A stretch of 25,814 nt of DNA from UBA11889 sp046582115 (GCA_046582115.1 JAYGFA010000069.1:1-25814), one strand, 5' to 3'; shown: positions 8,794-17,091, counted from the first letter of the stretch. Notes: generated from the letters alone by a model not told the origin. Numbers and translations: made by a program.

Positions 8794-9202
8794 CAAAAGC
8801 GTCCGTTGACGTGAGGCGAGCGTCATGCTTTTTGTCAGCAGCTATCGCCCGCTCGATTAATGCTTCGAGCTTAGGACCACTCTCGACTAACTCATCATAA
8901 TGGAATCGCAACGCCGGCGTGGTCCGCATAACATGTCGTCTCGCCAAAATAGACCGCAAGAAGCCGGCCGCTCCTTGCAGTGCATGCAGAACTTCGTCTT
9001 TCGCTTTTTCTTGCTGCGCTGAAACGTTAGTGAAATACACGTCGGCAAAAGAAAGGTCCCTACTTACGATTACATCCGTGATGGACAATATACCGATCCT
9101 CGGATCGCGCATTTCACGTTGAACCACCTCTGCAAGTTCCTTACGAAGAAAATCTGCAACGCGAAGCTCTCTGCCGCCGTTTCGTTGATTGCGCGTGGCC
9201 AA
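8783..9202 (-). CDS. rbfA: 30S ribosome-binding factor A
   Basis: Small KH-like 16S maturation factor that binds the 30S subunit and is important in the cold. Family sequence is clear: RVADFLRKELAEVVQREMRDPRIG, LSFADVYFTNVS and the C-terminal MRTTPALRFHYDELVESG. Length is 139 aa, close to E. coli (133). The start is TTG 9202, only 3 nt after the infB stop; no good Shine-Dalgarno is visible, so it probably depends on ribosomes finishing infB. Its product acts in the same pathway as its operon partners RimP, IF2 and TruB. Confidence 0.94.
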   Translation of the reverse strand: MATRNQRNGGRELRVADFLRKELAEVVQREMRDPRIGILSITDVIVSRDLSFADVYFTNVSAQQEKAKDEVLHALQGAAGFLRSILARRHVMRTTPALRFHYDELVESGPKLEALIERAIAADKKHDARLTSTDAFDGT

Positions 9203-9205
9203 AAT

Positions 9206-11794
9206 TCAGAGTGCTCGTGCAACTTCTGTGGTCTCGAACACTTCGATTTTGTCGCCCGCGCGAACGTCGTTATAGTTGCGAACGCCGATACCACATTCGA
9301 GTCCGTTTCTCACCTCACCAACGTCGTCTTTGAATCGGCGAAGCGATTCCAATTCCCCTTCATAAATGACGACGTTTTCCCTTAGCACGCGGATGCTCTT
9401 GTTACGGAAAACAGCTCCTTCGACCACCATACAGCCGGCGACTTGTCCATATCGTGGAGACCGAAAAACATCCCGAACTTCAGCGGTACCAACGATCTCT
9501 TCACGAATCTCCGGCGCAAGCATGCCCTCAAGTATGGTCCTAACGTCGTCAAGCATCTCGTATATAACACTGTAGTACCGGAGTTCGATTCCTTCTCTTT
9601 CAATCAAATCCTTTGCCGAATTATCCGCCCGTACGTTGAAACCAAAAACGACAGCACCATACGTCATGGCCATCGTGGCATCCGATTCAGATATCCCACC
9701 TACGCCCGAACCTAAAACATTTACAGATACTTCCTCATTACCAATTTCGGCAAAAGATTGAATTATGGCCTCCAGCGAACCACGAACATCCGTCTTTAAC
9801 ACTACGTTGAGAACCTTTTTTTCGCCCTTCCCTATATTTGCAAACACGTTTTCGAGCTTGGCTACCTGTTGTAACGCTTGACGTTGCTCCTGGCTCCTAT
9901 TTGCGCGAAATTCTGCAAGGTCCCGTGCACTTCGATCATCAGCTGCCACTGAGAAGTCATCCCCCGCGTTGGGAGTGCCATTCAGGCCAAGGACCTCGAC
10001 CGGGATGGATGGCCCTGCACTCTCGACAGTTTGACCATGCTCGTTCACTAAAGCGCGTACTTTCCCGAAAGTTTCGCCCGCAATAATTACGTCACCTTGC
10101 TTAAGTGTCCCGTTCTGGACTAACAGAGTTGCTACGGGACCTCGACCACGCTCGAGCTTTGATTCAATGACAACTCCCCGCCCAGGAGCGTCGGGAACTG
10201 CCTTTAATTCTAGAATCTCTGCTTGTAGATTTACGGCTTCAAGCAGCTGATCAATTCCTTCTCCCGTTTCCGCAGAAACATTCACAAACTGAGTATCTCC
10301 CCCCCAATCCTCGGGTACGACGTCAATGGCCGCGAGTTCATTTCTGACGCGTTCTGGGTCGGCTCCCTCTAAATCCATTTTGTTAACTGCGACAACTATC
10401 GGTACTTCGGCTGCCTTCGCGTGCTGGACGGCTTCCTCGGTTTGCGGCATTACTCCGTCATCCGCGGCACATACGAGAATGACCACGTCCGTAGCCATCG
10501 CACCACGAGCCCGCATCGCGGTGAACGCCGCATGACCGGGGGTATCTAGGAAAGAAATGTCCCCGTGCGGAGTTTCAACATGGTAAGCACCTATGTGCTG
10601 CGTAATGCCACCCGCCTCACCAGCAACAACGCGTGAATTCCGTATGTGATCTAGAAGTGATGTTTTACCGTGGTCGACGTGACCCATCACAGTGACGACG
10701 ACGGATCTTGGTACGAGATCGCCTTCGACCTTCAAAGACTCTTCTAACTCCTGTTCTATCCAATCATCAGCAACGATTTTGACTTTATGACCCATTTCCT
10801 CAACTACAAGAATGGCGGTGTCCTGATCGATCGTCTGGTTAATTGTAGCCATGACACCCATTGCCATCAGCGTCTTGATGACTTCCCCCGTCTTTACTGA
10901 CATCCGCTGTGCAAGGTCACCCACAGAGACCAACTCGCCAATTTCTACTTCTCGTTGAATTTCCTCTACGGGCTTCGAGAACTCTCCCCCTTGTTTCTCT
11001 TGTTGGAGAGCTACCCTCCGTTTCATCCGGCGAGATTCTTTCTTTAAAGACAACTCGCGCCGACGGGATCGTTCTCCGTCAGGACGGCCCGATCTGTCGC
11101 GATCTCGACTTTGACCCTTCCCTCTTCGATTTCCTTTTTCCGCTGCCTGCGCTTGTGCTTGTGCAGTCGCAGCGGCTTGGGCAACCGCATCCGCTTCTGT
11201 TTTACCTTCTTTAGCTTCAGCCTCTGCCCTCGCTTTGGCTTCGTCTTTAGCTTGAGCCTCTTCGTTTATTCGAGTTTCTTGATCACTGGATTCGCTTATT
11301 GCGAGTAACTCCTCTTTCTCGCGGAGTTCAACCTCTTCCTTCTTACGATTCGCTTCGGCTCTACCTTCCTGCTCCGCCGTTTGCCTTCGCGTCTCCTCCA
11401 AGCGAATACGCTCTGCTTCTATTTGAAGCTGGCCCGCCTCATTTAAGACCCTCGAGTCAGACTCTTCCTCTACGGCATTTTCCGGCGATTCCGCCTCGGC
11501 GCGCTTTACGTATGTCCGTTTACGCCGAGTCTCGACGTTTACGCTACGACCGCCTCTGCCCATTTTCAGGGTACTCTGGGCACGCCTTTTCAAAGTAATC
11601 TTTTTCGGTGACACAGACGTTGACGCAGCCCCATGTGCTCCTTTCAAGAAAGCCAACAGACCTCGCTTGTCGTCATCTGATACGACATCCGCTTCGTCGT
11701 TCTGAGGTAAGCCGGCTTCTTGCATTTGTTGCAGTAGTTTCTCGATCGGAACACCGGTCGTTTCAGCAAGTTGTTTTACCGTCACCTCAGCCAT
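9206..11794 (-). CDS. infB: Translation initiation factor IF-2
   Basis: GTPase that brings formyl-methionyl initiator tRNA to the 30S subunit and promotes subunit joining. The N-terminal domain (VTVKQLAETTGVPIEKLL) and the conserved KMGRGG-RKRTYVKR patch (about 78-98) are followed by a long charged, Ala/Glu/Arg-rich linker (about 100-265) that is probably coiled coil. The G domain has GHVDHGKT (371-378), DTPGH (417-421) and NKMD (471-474); beta-barrel and fMet-tRNA-binding C-terminal domains follow. Length is 862 aa (E. coli 890). Start choice: ATG 11794 has AGGG 6 nt upstream, whereas for ATG 11800 the same AGGG touches the codon. It lies 18 nt after nusA in the rimP-nusA-infB-rbfA-truB-rpsO-pnp run. 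Confidence 0.97.
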   Translation of the reverse strand: MAEVTVKQLAETTGVPIEKLLQQMQEAGLPQNDEADVVSDDDKRGLLAFLKGAHGAASTSVSPKKITLKRRAQSTLKMGRGGRSVNVETRRKRTYVKRAEAESPENAVEEESDSRVLNEAGQLQIEAERIRLEETRRQTAEQEGRAEANRKKEEVELREKEELLAISESSDQETRINEEAQAKDEAKARAEAEAKEGKTEADAVAQAAATAQAQAQAAEKGNRRGKGQSRDRDRSGRPDGERSRRRELSLKKESRRMKRRVALQQEKQGGEFSKPVEEIQREVEIGELVSVGDLAQRMSVKTGEVIKTLMAMGVMATINQTIDQDTAILVVEEMGHKVKIVADDWIEQELEESLKVEGDLVPRSVVVTVMGHVDHGKTSLLDHIRNSRVVAGEAGGITQHIGAYHVETPHGDISFLDTPGHAAFTAMRARGAMATDVVILVCAADDGVMPQTEEAVQHAKAAEVPIVVAVNKMDLEGADPERVRNELAAIDVVPEDWGGDTQFVNVSAETGEGIDQLLEAVNLQAEILELKAVPDAPGRGVVIESKLERGRGPVATLLVQNGTLKQGDVIIAGETFGKVRALVNEHGQTVESAGPSIPVEVLGLNGTPNAGDDFSVAADDRSARDLAEFRANRSQEQRQALQQVAKLENVFANIGKGEKKVLNVVLKTDVRGSLEAIIQSFAEIGNEEVSVNVLGSGVGGISESDATMAMTYGAVVFGFNVRADNSAKDLIEREGIELRYYSVIYEMLDDVRTILEGMLAPEIREEIVGTAEVRDVFRSPRYGQVAGCMVVEGAVFRNKSIRVLRENVVIYEGELESLRRFKDDVGEVRNGLECGIGVRNYNDVRAGDKIEVFETTEVARAL

Positions 11795-11812
11795 TGCCAT
11801 CCCTATCGAAAA

Positions 11813-13339
11813 TCAGTTTGAATCCCCAGCCTCAGCCTCTTCGAACCACGGCGCGCGCGCGGTCATAATTAGCTCAGCCGCTTTCTCCTCGTCTACACCG
11901 TCAACGAGTTCAAGGAGATCCGGTATTGCTAATTCTGCTAAGCCCTCCATCGAAGTCACGCCTCCGGCGGCCATCATCCCAGCCAACTCATCGGTCATAC
12001 CTTGCATCGCCAGGAGATCCGGTTGCGGTTCTTGTCCCTCTCGTTGTTCCTCAGAAGCAATCGCCTTGGTAAGCATTGAGTCCTTAGCACGGTTACGCAG
12101 TTCGTCTACGATTTCCTCGTCAAATCCATCAATCGCGTTGAGTTCCTCGATCGGCACGTAGGCAACCTCTTCGACAGTCGTAAATCCTTCTTCAACAAGC
12201 ACGGCTGCTACGTCTTCATCAACAGATAACTCGCTCATAAAATTGGCAACGTACTGCTGGGCCTCTTCCTGCTGTTTTTGCGTTGCTTCATCTTCGGTCA
12301 TGATGTTCAACTTCCAGCCGGTTAGTTCGCTCGCAAGCCTGACGTTCTGACCACCTCGTCCAATCGCCTGGGCGAGATTGTCTTCTGCAACGGCAATGTC
12401 CATGGAATGAGCGTCCTCGTCAATAACGATCGATGCGACTTCCGCTGGACTCATGGCGTTAATAGCTAGCTGCGCAGGATTCTCGTCCCACAAAACTACA
12501 TCCACCCTCTCGCCAGCCAACTCTCCCGAAACAGCCTGCACCCGGGAACCGCGCATGCCAACGCATGCTCCAACCGCATCTATTCTCCCATCGTTAGTCG
12601 TAACCGCTATTTTTGCCCGCGAGCCTGGATCTCTCGCTGCTGCGCGAATTTCGATTACGTCTTCGGCGATTTCGGGCACCTCGATCTTGAATAATTCAAT
12701 AAGCATTGCTGGTGAAGCACGCGTCAAGATGATCTGGGGGCCTCGTGCGTCGGGTCGCACCTCCAACAGAAATGCACGCAAACGATCACCTATGCGAAAC
12801 GTTTCGCGCGGGATAAGGTGTTCTCGCAGTAAAATTGCTTCGGCATTGTTACCGAGGTCCGCGATCACTGAGTCACGCGACGTTTTCTTGACGATGCCGC
12901 TTACTAGCTCGCCAACCCTCGGTAGATATTCTCGAATAACCTGTTCGCGTTCCGCTTCCCGAACTTTTTGCAGTATTACCTGGCGAGCAGTTGCCGCAAC
13001 AATTCGACCAAACGCGACAGATTCAGCCGGTTCCTCCCAAACATCACCGATGCCAAGGTCGGCATCCTTTTCTTTCGCTTCCTCAGGCGTCAGCTGAGCG
13101 TCTGGGTTAAAAGGGACTTCTTCATCTATCTCGGTTGGATCCACCACAACCCAGGTCCTAAAAGTTTGGTAGTCACCAGTCTCCCAGTTGATTGAGACTC
13201 GAAACTCCGCATCATCTCGACGCCGCTTTTTTGTTGCAGTCGCAAGAGCAACTTCAATTGCATCACAAACAACTTCTTTGGGTACGCCTTTTTCATTCGA
13301 GACCGAATCTACAGCACCGAGTATGTCTTTCGTCAGCAT
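11813..13339 (-). CDS. nusA: Transcription elongation/termination factor NusA
   Basis: Binds RNA polymerase and controls pausing, intrinsic termination and antitermination. Domain order is an N-terminal RNAP-binding domain (residues 1 to about 130), S1 (about 135-200), two KH domains (VGACVGMRGSRVQAV and AIGRGGQNVRLASELTGWKLNI) and two C-terminal acidic repeats (from about 365 and 440), as in gammaproteobacterial NusA. Length is 508 aa (E. coli 495). ATG 13339 has AGGA 9 nt upstream and lies 11 nt after rimP. NusA stimulates hairpin-dependent termination, so a terminator-bearing leader ahead of its own operon (see the rimP leader) could give feedback. Confidence 0.97.
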   Translation of the reverse strand: MLTKDILGAVDSVSNEKGVPKEVVCDAIEVALATATKKRRRDDAEFRVSINWETGDYQTFRTWVVVDPTEIDEEVPFNPDAQLTPEEAKEKDADLGIGDVWEEPAESVAFGRIVAATARQVILQKVREAEREQVIREYLPRVGELVSGIVKKTSRDSVIADLGNNAEAILLREHLIPRETFRIGDRLRAFLLEVRPDARGPQIILTRASPAMLIELFKIEVPEIAEDVIEIRAAARDPGSRAKIAVTTNDGRIDAVGACVGMRGSRVQAVSGELAGERVDVVLWDENPAQLAINAMSPAEVASIVIDEDAHSMDIAVAEDNLAQAIGRGGQNVRLASELTGWKLNIMTEDEATQKQQEEAQQYVANFMSELSVDEDVAAVLVEEGFTTVEEVAYVPIEELNAIDGFDEEIVDELRNRAKDSMLTKAIASEEQREGQEPQPDLLAMQGMTDELAGMMAAGGVTSMEGLAELAIPDLLELVDGVDEEKAAELIMTARAPWFEEAEAGDSN

Positions 13340-13350
13340 CAGCGTTAATC

Positions 13351-13809
13351 CTAGTCAAATTGAGGCACAACGCGTGCCCGTCGTACCTGTTCAAGTGGGA
13401 TCAAATACTCGTCATCGTCAACCGTTACAACCAGCTCACCATCCTCCACTCCAACGAGTAGGCCTTCGACTCGTCGATGACCATCCAATGGAACCTCCAG
13501 CCGAACATCCAACAATTCACCAATACTCATCAAAAAGTGCTCGTCCCTAAACAAGATTCGATCTAACCCGGGCGAGGAAACTTCGAGCGTATACGAGTCA
13601 CGAAATGAGTCGTCGACATCCAGAAGGCCGCTTAACTGCCGGCTTACCGCCTCGCAATCATCTACCGCGATTCCGGAATCAGAATCGATGTATACGCAAA
13701 GCTTTTCGTGCGAACCATTGCCGTTAGAATCAATTCCCCAAAGCACATAACCCATGGCACCAAGAGTTGGCCTAATAAGCTGTTCTAAATCTCTAACTCG
13801 TCTACTCAC
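13351..13809 (-). CDS. rimP: Ribosome maturation factor RimP
   Basis: Needed for early 30S assembly. Family sequence is present throughout: LGAMGYVLWGID, VYIDSDSGIAVDDCEAVSRQLSG, YTLEVSSPGLDRILF and the terminal ARVVPQFD. Start GTG 13809 gives 152 aa and aligns with the E. coli N-terminus residue for residue. An ATG at 13851 in the same frame would add 14 residues, but those codons form a perfect intrinsic terminator hairpin and no Shine-Dalgarno is placed for them. The Shine-Dalgarno of GTG 13809 (GGAAGG) is closely spaced, and the start overlaps the end of a leader ORF, so initiation may be coupled to that ORF. Confidence 0.93.
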   Translation of the reverse strand: MSRRVRDLEQLIRPTLGAMGYVLWGIDSNGNGSHEKLCVYIDSDSGIAVDDCEAVSRQLSGLLDVDDSFRDSYTLEVSSPGLDRILFRDEHFLMSIGELLDVRLEVPLDGHRRVEGLLVGVEDGELVVTVDDDEYLIPLEQVRRARVVPQFD

Positions 13810-13864
13810 TAACCTTCCAGATTCCACTAAAAAAAATGGGCTTACGCCCATTACCCAAGAGCAA
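13802..13864 (-). CDS. Candidate rimP leader peptide (20 codons)
   Basis: A TTG at 13864 lies 5 nt after a full-consensus AGGAGGT (13876-13870), the best Shine-Dalgarno I found in the window. The frame runs 20 codons to TAG at 13804-13802 and overlaps the rimP GTG by 8 nt in a different frame. Codons 5-10 are the stem of the intrinsic terminator. The peptide begins LLGNGRKPIFF and has no run of one amino acid, so a classical amino-acid attenuator is unlikely. Translation of this ORF would melt the terminator and hand ribosomes to rimP. The ORF, the Shine-Dalgarno and the hairpin are seen; translation and function are inferred. I know no family for the peptide. Confidence 0.4.
   Translation of the reverse strand: MLLGNGRKPIFFSGIWKVSE
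13829..13852 (-). terminator. Intrinsic terminator (attenuator) in the rimP leader
   Basis: On the - strand AATGGGC-GTAA-GCCCATT makes a perfect 7-bp stem (13852-13835) followed by an unbroken run of eight T (13836-13829, shared with the end of the stem). It lies 19 nt before the rimP GTG and downstream of tRNA-fMet. No room for a promoter exists between it and rimP, so expression of rimP-nusA-infB requires read-through. Leader terminators ahead of rimP/nusA operons are known or proposed in gammaproteobacteria. Confidence 0.8.
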
Positions 13865-13866
13865 GC

Positions 13867-13924
13867 CGCACCTCCTGACCCGACGTGCGCTTACCGACAA
13901 TCCTGTTGTCGGAGCATTAGCTCC
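13867..13924 (-). other. Chain of hairpins in the rimP leader
   Basis: Going 5' to 3' on the - strand: GGAGC-TAAT-GCTCC (13924-13911); CCGACAA-CAGGA-TTGTCGG (13912-13894), a perfect 7-bp stem sharing two bases with the first, so only one can form completely; then CGCAC...GTGCG (13889-13885 with 13871-13867), whose loop and 3' arm contain the AGGAGGT that serves the leader ORF. The last stem could mask that Shine-Dalgarno. This is consistent with a structured regulatory leader; no known riboswitch family was recognised. Confidence 0.5.
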
Positions 13925-13930
13925 CTACCC

Positions 13931-13954
13931 AACGAAAGGCCCCAACTCGGGACC
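13931..13954 (-). terminator. Probable tRNA-fMet terminator
   Basis: GGTCCC-GAGTT-GGGGCC (13954-13938) forms a 6-bp stem with one G-U pair, followed by TTTCGTT. It begins 9 nt after the 3' CCA of tRNA-fMet. The T-run is interrupted, so read-through into the rimP leader is likely. Confidence 0.45.
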
Positions 13955-13963
13955 TGATCGCGT

Positions 13964-14040
<77 letters not shown>

Positions 14041-14055
14041 TCAGCAAGATGCGCG

Positions 14056-14084
14056 ATTATAGGTACCGTCATATCGGGACGCAA
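14056..14084 (-). promoter_or_regulatory. Promoter of tRNA-fMet and the rimP operon
   Basis: A perfect TATAAT (14061-14056) lies 17 bp after TTGCGT (14084-14079). The bases just after the -10 are GCGC-rich, like the discriminator of stable-RNA promoters under stringent control. The predicted start is a few bases before the mature tRNA 5' end at 14040. It is the best promoter match I found in the window; the remaining spacer up to tRNA-Leu (14085-14313) shows no gene. Confidence 0.7.
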
Positions 14085-14313
14085 TGAAGCTGAAAATCAA
14101 TCAACTAAAGCATTGCTTATAACGAACACTTGCCGTTTTCCAACACCTCTATCCTCAAGGACGACGTATGTTTTGACTTCAGTCATCGGACCAGGTGCAA
14201 CGCAGCAACTATGGACAGCGATCCTGCGGGCATTAATCTGAAACATTTCCAGCTGGCTAGCAAACTGAGGTTGTATCGCCTAATCGATTCGACCAATTCC
14301 CACAAAAGATTAA

Positions 14314-14400
14314 TGGTGCCGAAGAGAGGACTCGAACCTCCATGGGCATAAGCCCACTACCCCCTCAAGGTAGCGTGTCTACCAATTTCACCACTTCGGC
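14314..14400 (-). tRNA. tRNA-Leu (GAG)
   Basis: 87 nt with encoded CCA and the long class II variable arm (TGGGC-TTAT-GCCCA). Anticodon stem CTACC/GGTAG encloses loop TTGAGGG, so the anticodon is GAG, reading CUC/CUU. The 5' end is 7 nt after the secG stop, so it must be cut from the secG transcript. The same neighbourhood exists in E. coli (secG-leuU). Confidence 0.96.
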
Positions 14401-14407
14401 ATTTTTA

Positions 14408-14857
14408 TCACGGATCCGGACGGTCAGATTGCGCATTGTTCGGTTCAGGCGCCAGTGACGGGAATTCGTCTCCCTGGTCCGCAAAGTCTCCCGATACCTC
14501 ATTTTCCTCGACTCTAGGCGCGTCACGTCCTGACTTCAGATATGGGTCTTCGATTATGGAATCAGGCATCCCAATCCCTCTAATACCGTCGGCTTTCTCC
14601 CTGGCAGCGTACGCGAGCCCGAATGCGATAAAGAAAAACCCAATCGCCAACCAAGCCGTTGCCTTTGTGATAAAGGAGGTTGAACCCTGCGCACCAAAAA
14701 GGGTATTGGCCGAGCCACTTCCAAAAGCCGCCCCGATGTCCGAACCTTGGCCTTGTTGCAAAAGTACTAACGCGGCAAGCGCTACCGCGTCTACGACAAG
14801 TAGCATCAATAAAACTATTTCGAGCGTGTCAATATTCAACGCGATGCCGCTCGACAA
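14408..14857 (-). CDS. secG: Protein-export membrane protein SecG
   Basis: Small subunit of the SecYEG translocon in the inner membrane. Two hydrophobic segments flank the conserved cytoplasmic loop: LEIVLLMLLVVDAVALAALV, then LLQQGQGSDIGAAFGSGSANTLFG, then TKATAWLAIGFFFIAFGLAY. The C-terminal tail of about 60 residues is acidic, with a Pro-rich end, and of unknown role. The start is uncertain: TTG 14857 (149 aa, AGGA 12 nt upstream) overlaps tpiA by 22 nt, while TTG 14839 (143 aa) overlaps the tpiA stop as TTGA and better fits the usual short N-terminus. It follows tpiA and precedes tRNA-Leu in one transcript. Confidence 0.92.
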   Translation of the reverse strand: MSSGIALNIDTLEIVLLMLLVVDAVALAALVLLQQGQGSDIGAAFGSGSANTLFGAQGSTSFITKATAWLAIGFFFIAFGLAYAAREKADGIRGIGMPDSIIEDPYLKSGRDAPRVEENEVSGDFADQGDEFPSLAPEPNNAQSDRPDP

Positions 14858-15579
14858 ATCTTGGTGAATTCCTGGAATTCAAGCGAAGCTCCTCCTACCA
14901 GACCTCCGTCGATGTCCGTCTCTGCAAACAATTCGCTCGCATTATCCGCTTTAACGCTACCGCCGTATAAAACCCTAGTGTTCTTGGCTGTATTTGCATC
15001 CGAAATAGCCAGAAAAGCCCTAATAAACGCATGCATAGCCTGGGCCTGATCCGGACTCGCCGTTTTTCCTGTGCCGATCGCCCAAACAGGTTCATAAGCA
15101 ATAACCGCGGTCGCGAAAGCCGTAATTCCCGCGATCTTCAAAATAGAGTCGATCTGCTCTGCTACGACTGTTTCTGCCCTACCGCCCAATCGATCTTCGA
15201 GAGACTCACCTACGCACAATATCGGCGTAAGCCCGGCGCGCTGACATGCAACGAATTTTTCAGCAACCACCACATCTGTTTCGCTAAATAAATTACGTCT
15301 CTCAGAGTGCCCGACTAACCCAAACGTAGCGCCCGAATCCACCGCCATTTCTGCGCCAATTTCCCCGGTGTACGCACCGCTACTAACGTTACAAACATTC
15401 TGCACCCCGACCGAAATCGACCTCTCTGCAAAGCCTTCGACCAGCATCGTCGTATAAAGAAAAGGCGGGAACAGCACAACATCAACCGCCCCGTCTACAT
15501 CAAAGTGCTCCACAAACTCACGACAAATGGCCCCAGAACCATTCATCTTCCAGTTGGCAGCAACCATCGGGGCACGCAC
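14836..15579 (-). CDS. tpiA: Triosephosphate isomerase
   Basis: Interconverts dihydroxyacetone phosphate and glyceraldehyde-3-phosphate. Active-site elements are NWKMN (Asn9, Lys11), VGHSERR (His91), AYEPVWAIGTGKT (Glu163 and the start of the flexible loop), YGGSVKADNA and DGGLVGGASL. Length is 247 aa (E. coli 255). I chose GTG 15579 because it gives MRAPMVAANWK, aligning with the E. coli start, and has GGTGGG about 6 nt upstream; a TTG at 15597 would add six residues. That Shine-Dalgarno lies partly in a 6-bp inverted repeat (15582-15587 with 15608-15613). It lies 49 nt after glmM. Confidence 0.95.
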   Translation of the reverse strand: MRAPMVAANWKMNGSGAICREFVEHFDVDGAVDVVLFPPFLYTTMLVEGFAERSISVGVQNVCNVSSGAYTGEIGAEMAVDSGATFGLVGHSERRNLFSETDVVVAEKFVACQRAGLTPILCVGESLEDRLGGRAETVVAEQIDSILKIAGITAFATAVIAYEPVWAIGTGKTASPDQAQAMHAFIRAFLAISDANTAKNTRVLYGGSVKADNASELFAETDIDGGLVGGASLEFQEFTKICRAASR

Positions 15580-15628
15580 CGCTATCCCACCAGCCAAAAA
15601 GGGGGCCGGATAGTAGCAAGCGCGTTCC

Positions 15629-16996
15629 TTATTGTGAACGCAAAGTTCCGGACGGCTTCTCTACCGAGGTACGCGCTGCAGCACCGATCATCTCAGCATA
15701 TCGACGGACATCTATCGAATTCTTCCCTTCGACCATAACCCGCAGCAGTGGTTCTGTGCCGGATGGACGCACCAGCACTCGACCGTCTTTTCCTAACAGT
15801 CGTTCGACCTCACGAATTGCGCTTTTAACGCTGGGACGGGCCACCGCACCACCTGGGTCTTCCAATGCAATGTTTAACATTTCTTGCGGTATTTTCGACA
15901 TGCCACTCTTAAGGTCTGACAAAGAACGATTTTGAGTGACCATCGCGGCAAGTACTTGGAGAGCCGAAATGATTCCATCTCCAGTTGTCGCCCGATCAAG
16001 ACAGACGATATGCCCCGAACTTTCACCGCCTAATAACCAGCCTTTCTGATGCAGTAATTCAACGACATGACGATCGCCAACCTTTGACCTCTCGAATGGG
16101 ATACCTAAATCCTCAAATGCGCATTCGAGTCCGCCGTTGGACATTTCCGTTCCGACGACGCCGCCAGACAACTGATTTCGCGAATACATCGAGAGAGCAA
16201 TCACATAAAGCAGCTCATCGCCATCGACTATCTCACCCGTAGAGTCGACCATGATTGCTCGGTCACCATCTCCGTCGAGGGCTATTCCAACATCGGCTCT
16301 CAACTCCAGAACCTTTTCACAAAGCAATTCCGGATGCGTTGATCCACAGTTCTCATTGATGTTCGACCCGTCGGGATCAACCGCTATCCCGGTAACTTTA
16401 GCTCCGAGTTCACGATACACACGAGGCGCTACTGCGTACGCCGCGCCATTTGCACAGTCCACAACAACTTTTAGACCATCAAGACGTATCCCCGAATCAA
16501 CCGTTCCTTTACAAAACTCAATATATCGGCCGCGTGCATCATCAACTCGAAAGACATGACCCAAATTTGAAGCACTAGCAAAAGAAAGTGCCGTCTTAAG
16601 CTGCCTTTCAATCAATACCTCCATCCGATCACTGAGTTTGTTTCCTTCACTGTCGAATAATTTGATCCCGTTATCACCGAAAGGATTATGAGAAGCGCTT
16701 ATGACAATCCCCGCGTCTCCCCGCAACGTACGCGTCATGTACGCAACCGCCGGAGTAGGGATCACGCCAAGGAGTGCGACGTCAACTCCAGCGGCGGACA
16801 ATCCAGCCTCGAGGGCAGACTCCAGCATGGAACCGGAATTTCTCGTGTCCTTGCCGAGAATGACTAGCGGTTTTCGCTCGTTTACTGAGAGAACCCTACC
16901 GACAGACCACCCCAGTTTCAAACAGAAGTCGGGATTCATCAGGTCATCGCCAACTTGTCCACGAATGCCATCGGTACCAAAATACTGCTTATTCAA
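15629..16996 (-). CDS. glmM: Phosphoglucosamine mutase
   Basis: Converts glucosamine-6-phosphate to glucosamine-1-phosphate for UDP-GlcNAc, hence peptidoglycan and LPS. Catalytic Ser102 sits in VISASHNPFGDNGIK, the Mg site is DGDGDRA, the sugar motif is GGESSGH and the phosphate-binding loop RPSGTEPLLRVM. Length is 455 aa (E. coli 445). The start is TTG 16996 with GGGAGGTGAT immediately upstream, a strong site for that codon. In E. coli and Pseudomonas, folP precedes glmM; here 123 bp without a gene separate it from ftsH. Confidence 0.96.
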   Translation of the reverse strand: MNKQYFGTDGIRGQVGDDLMNPDFCLKLGWSVGRVLSVNERKPLVILGKDTRNSGSMLESALEAGLSAAGVDVALLGVIPTPAVAYMTRTLRGDAGIVISASHNPFGDNGIKLFDSEGNKLSDRMEVLIERQLKTALSFASASNLGHVFRVDDARGRYIEFCKGTVDSGIRLDGLKVVVDCANGAAYAVAPRVYRELGAKVTGIAVDPDGSNINENCGSTHPELLCEKVLELRADVGIALDGDGDRAIMVDSTGEIVDGDELLYVIALSMYSRNQLSGGVVGTEMSNGGLECAFEDLGIPFERSKVGDRHVVELLHQKGWLLGGESSGHIVCLDRATTGDGIISALQVLAAMVTQNRSLSDLKSGMSKIPQEMLNIALEDPGGAVARPSVKSAIREVERLLGKDGRVLVRPSGTEPLLRVMVEGKNSIDVRRYAEMIGAAARTSVEKPSGTLRSQ

Positions 16997-17091
16997 ATCA
17001 CCTCCCGTTCAAGAAGAGGACAATTGTGGAGCAATGGATTAACCAAATCTGCTGGGGCTTTCTTACTACCTCGATTACTTTTAGGCTCAAT

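Noticed and set aside
12453..13097. 214-codon open frame on + strand
   Set aside because: Fully antisense to nusA, Ser/Arg/Thr-rich without family motifs and without a Shine-Dalgarno; a shadow of the NusA frame.
14130..14351. 73-codon frame ending VPKRGLEPPWA
   Set aside because: That ending is the usual false peptide read from the reverse of a tRNA 3' half; it overlaps tRNA-Leu and has no other support.
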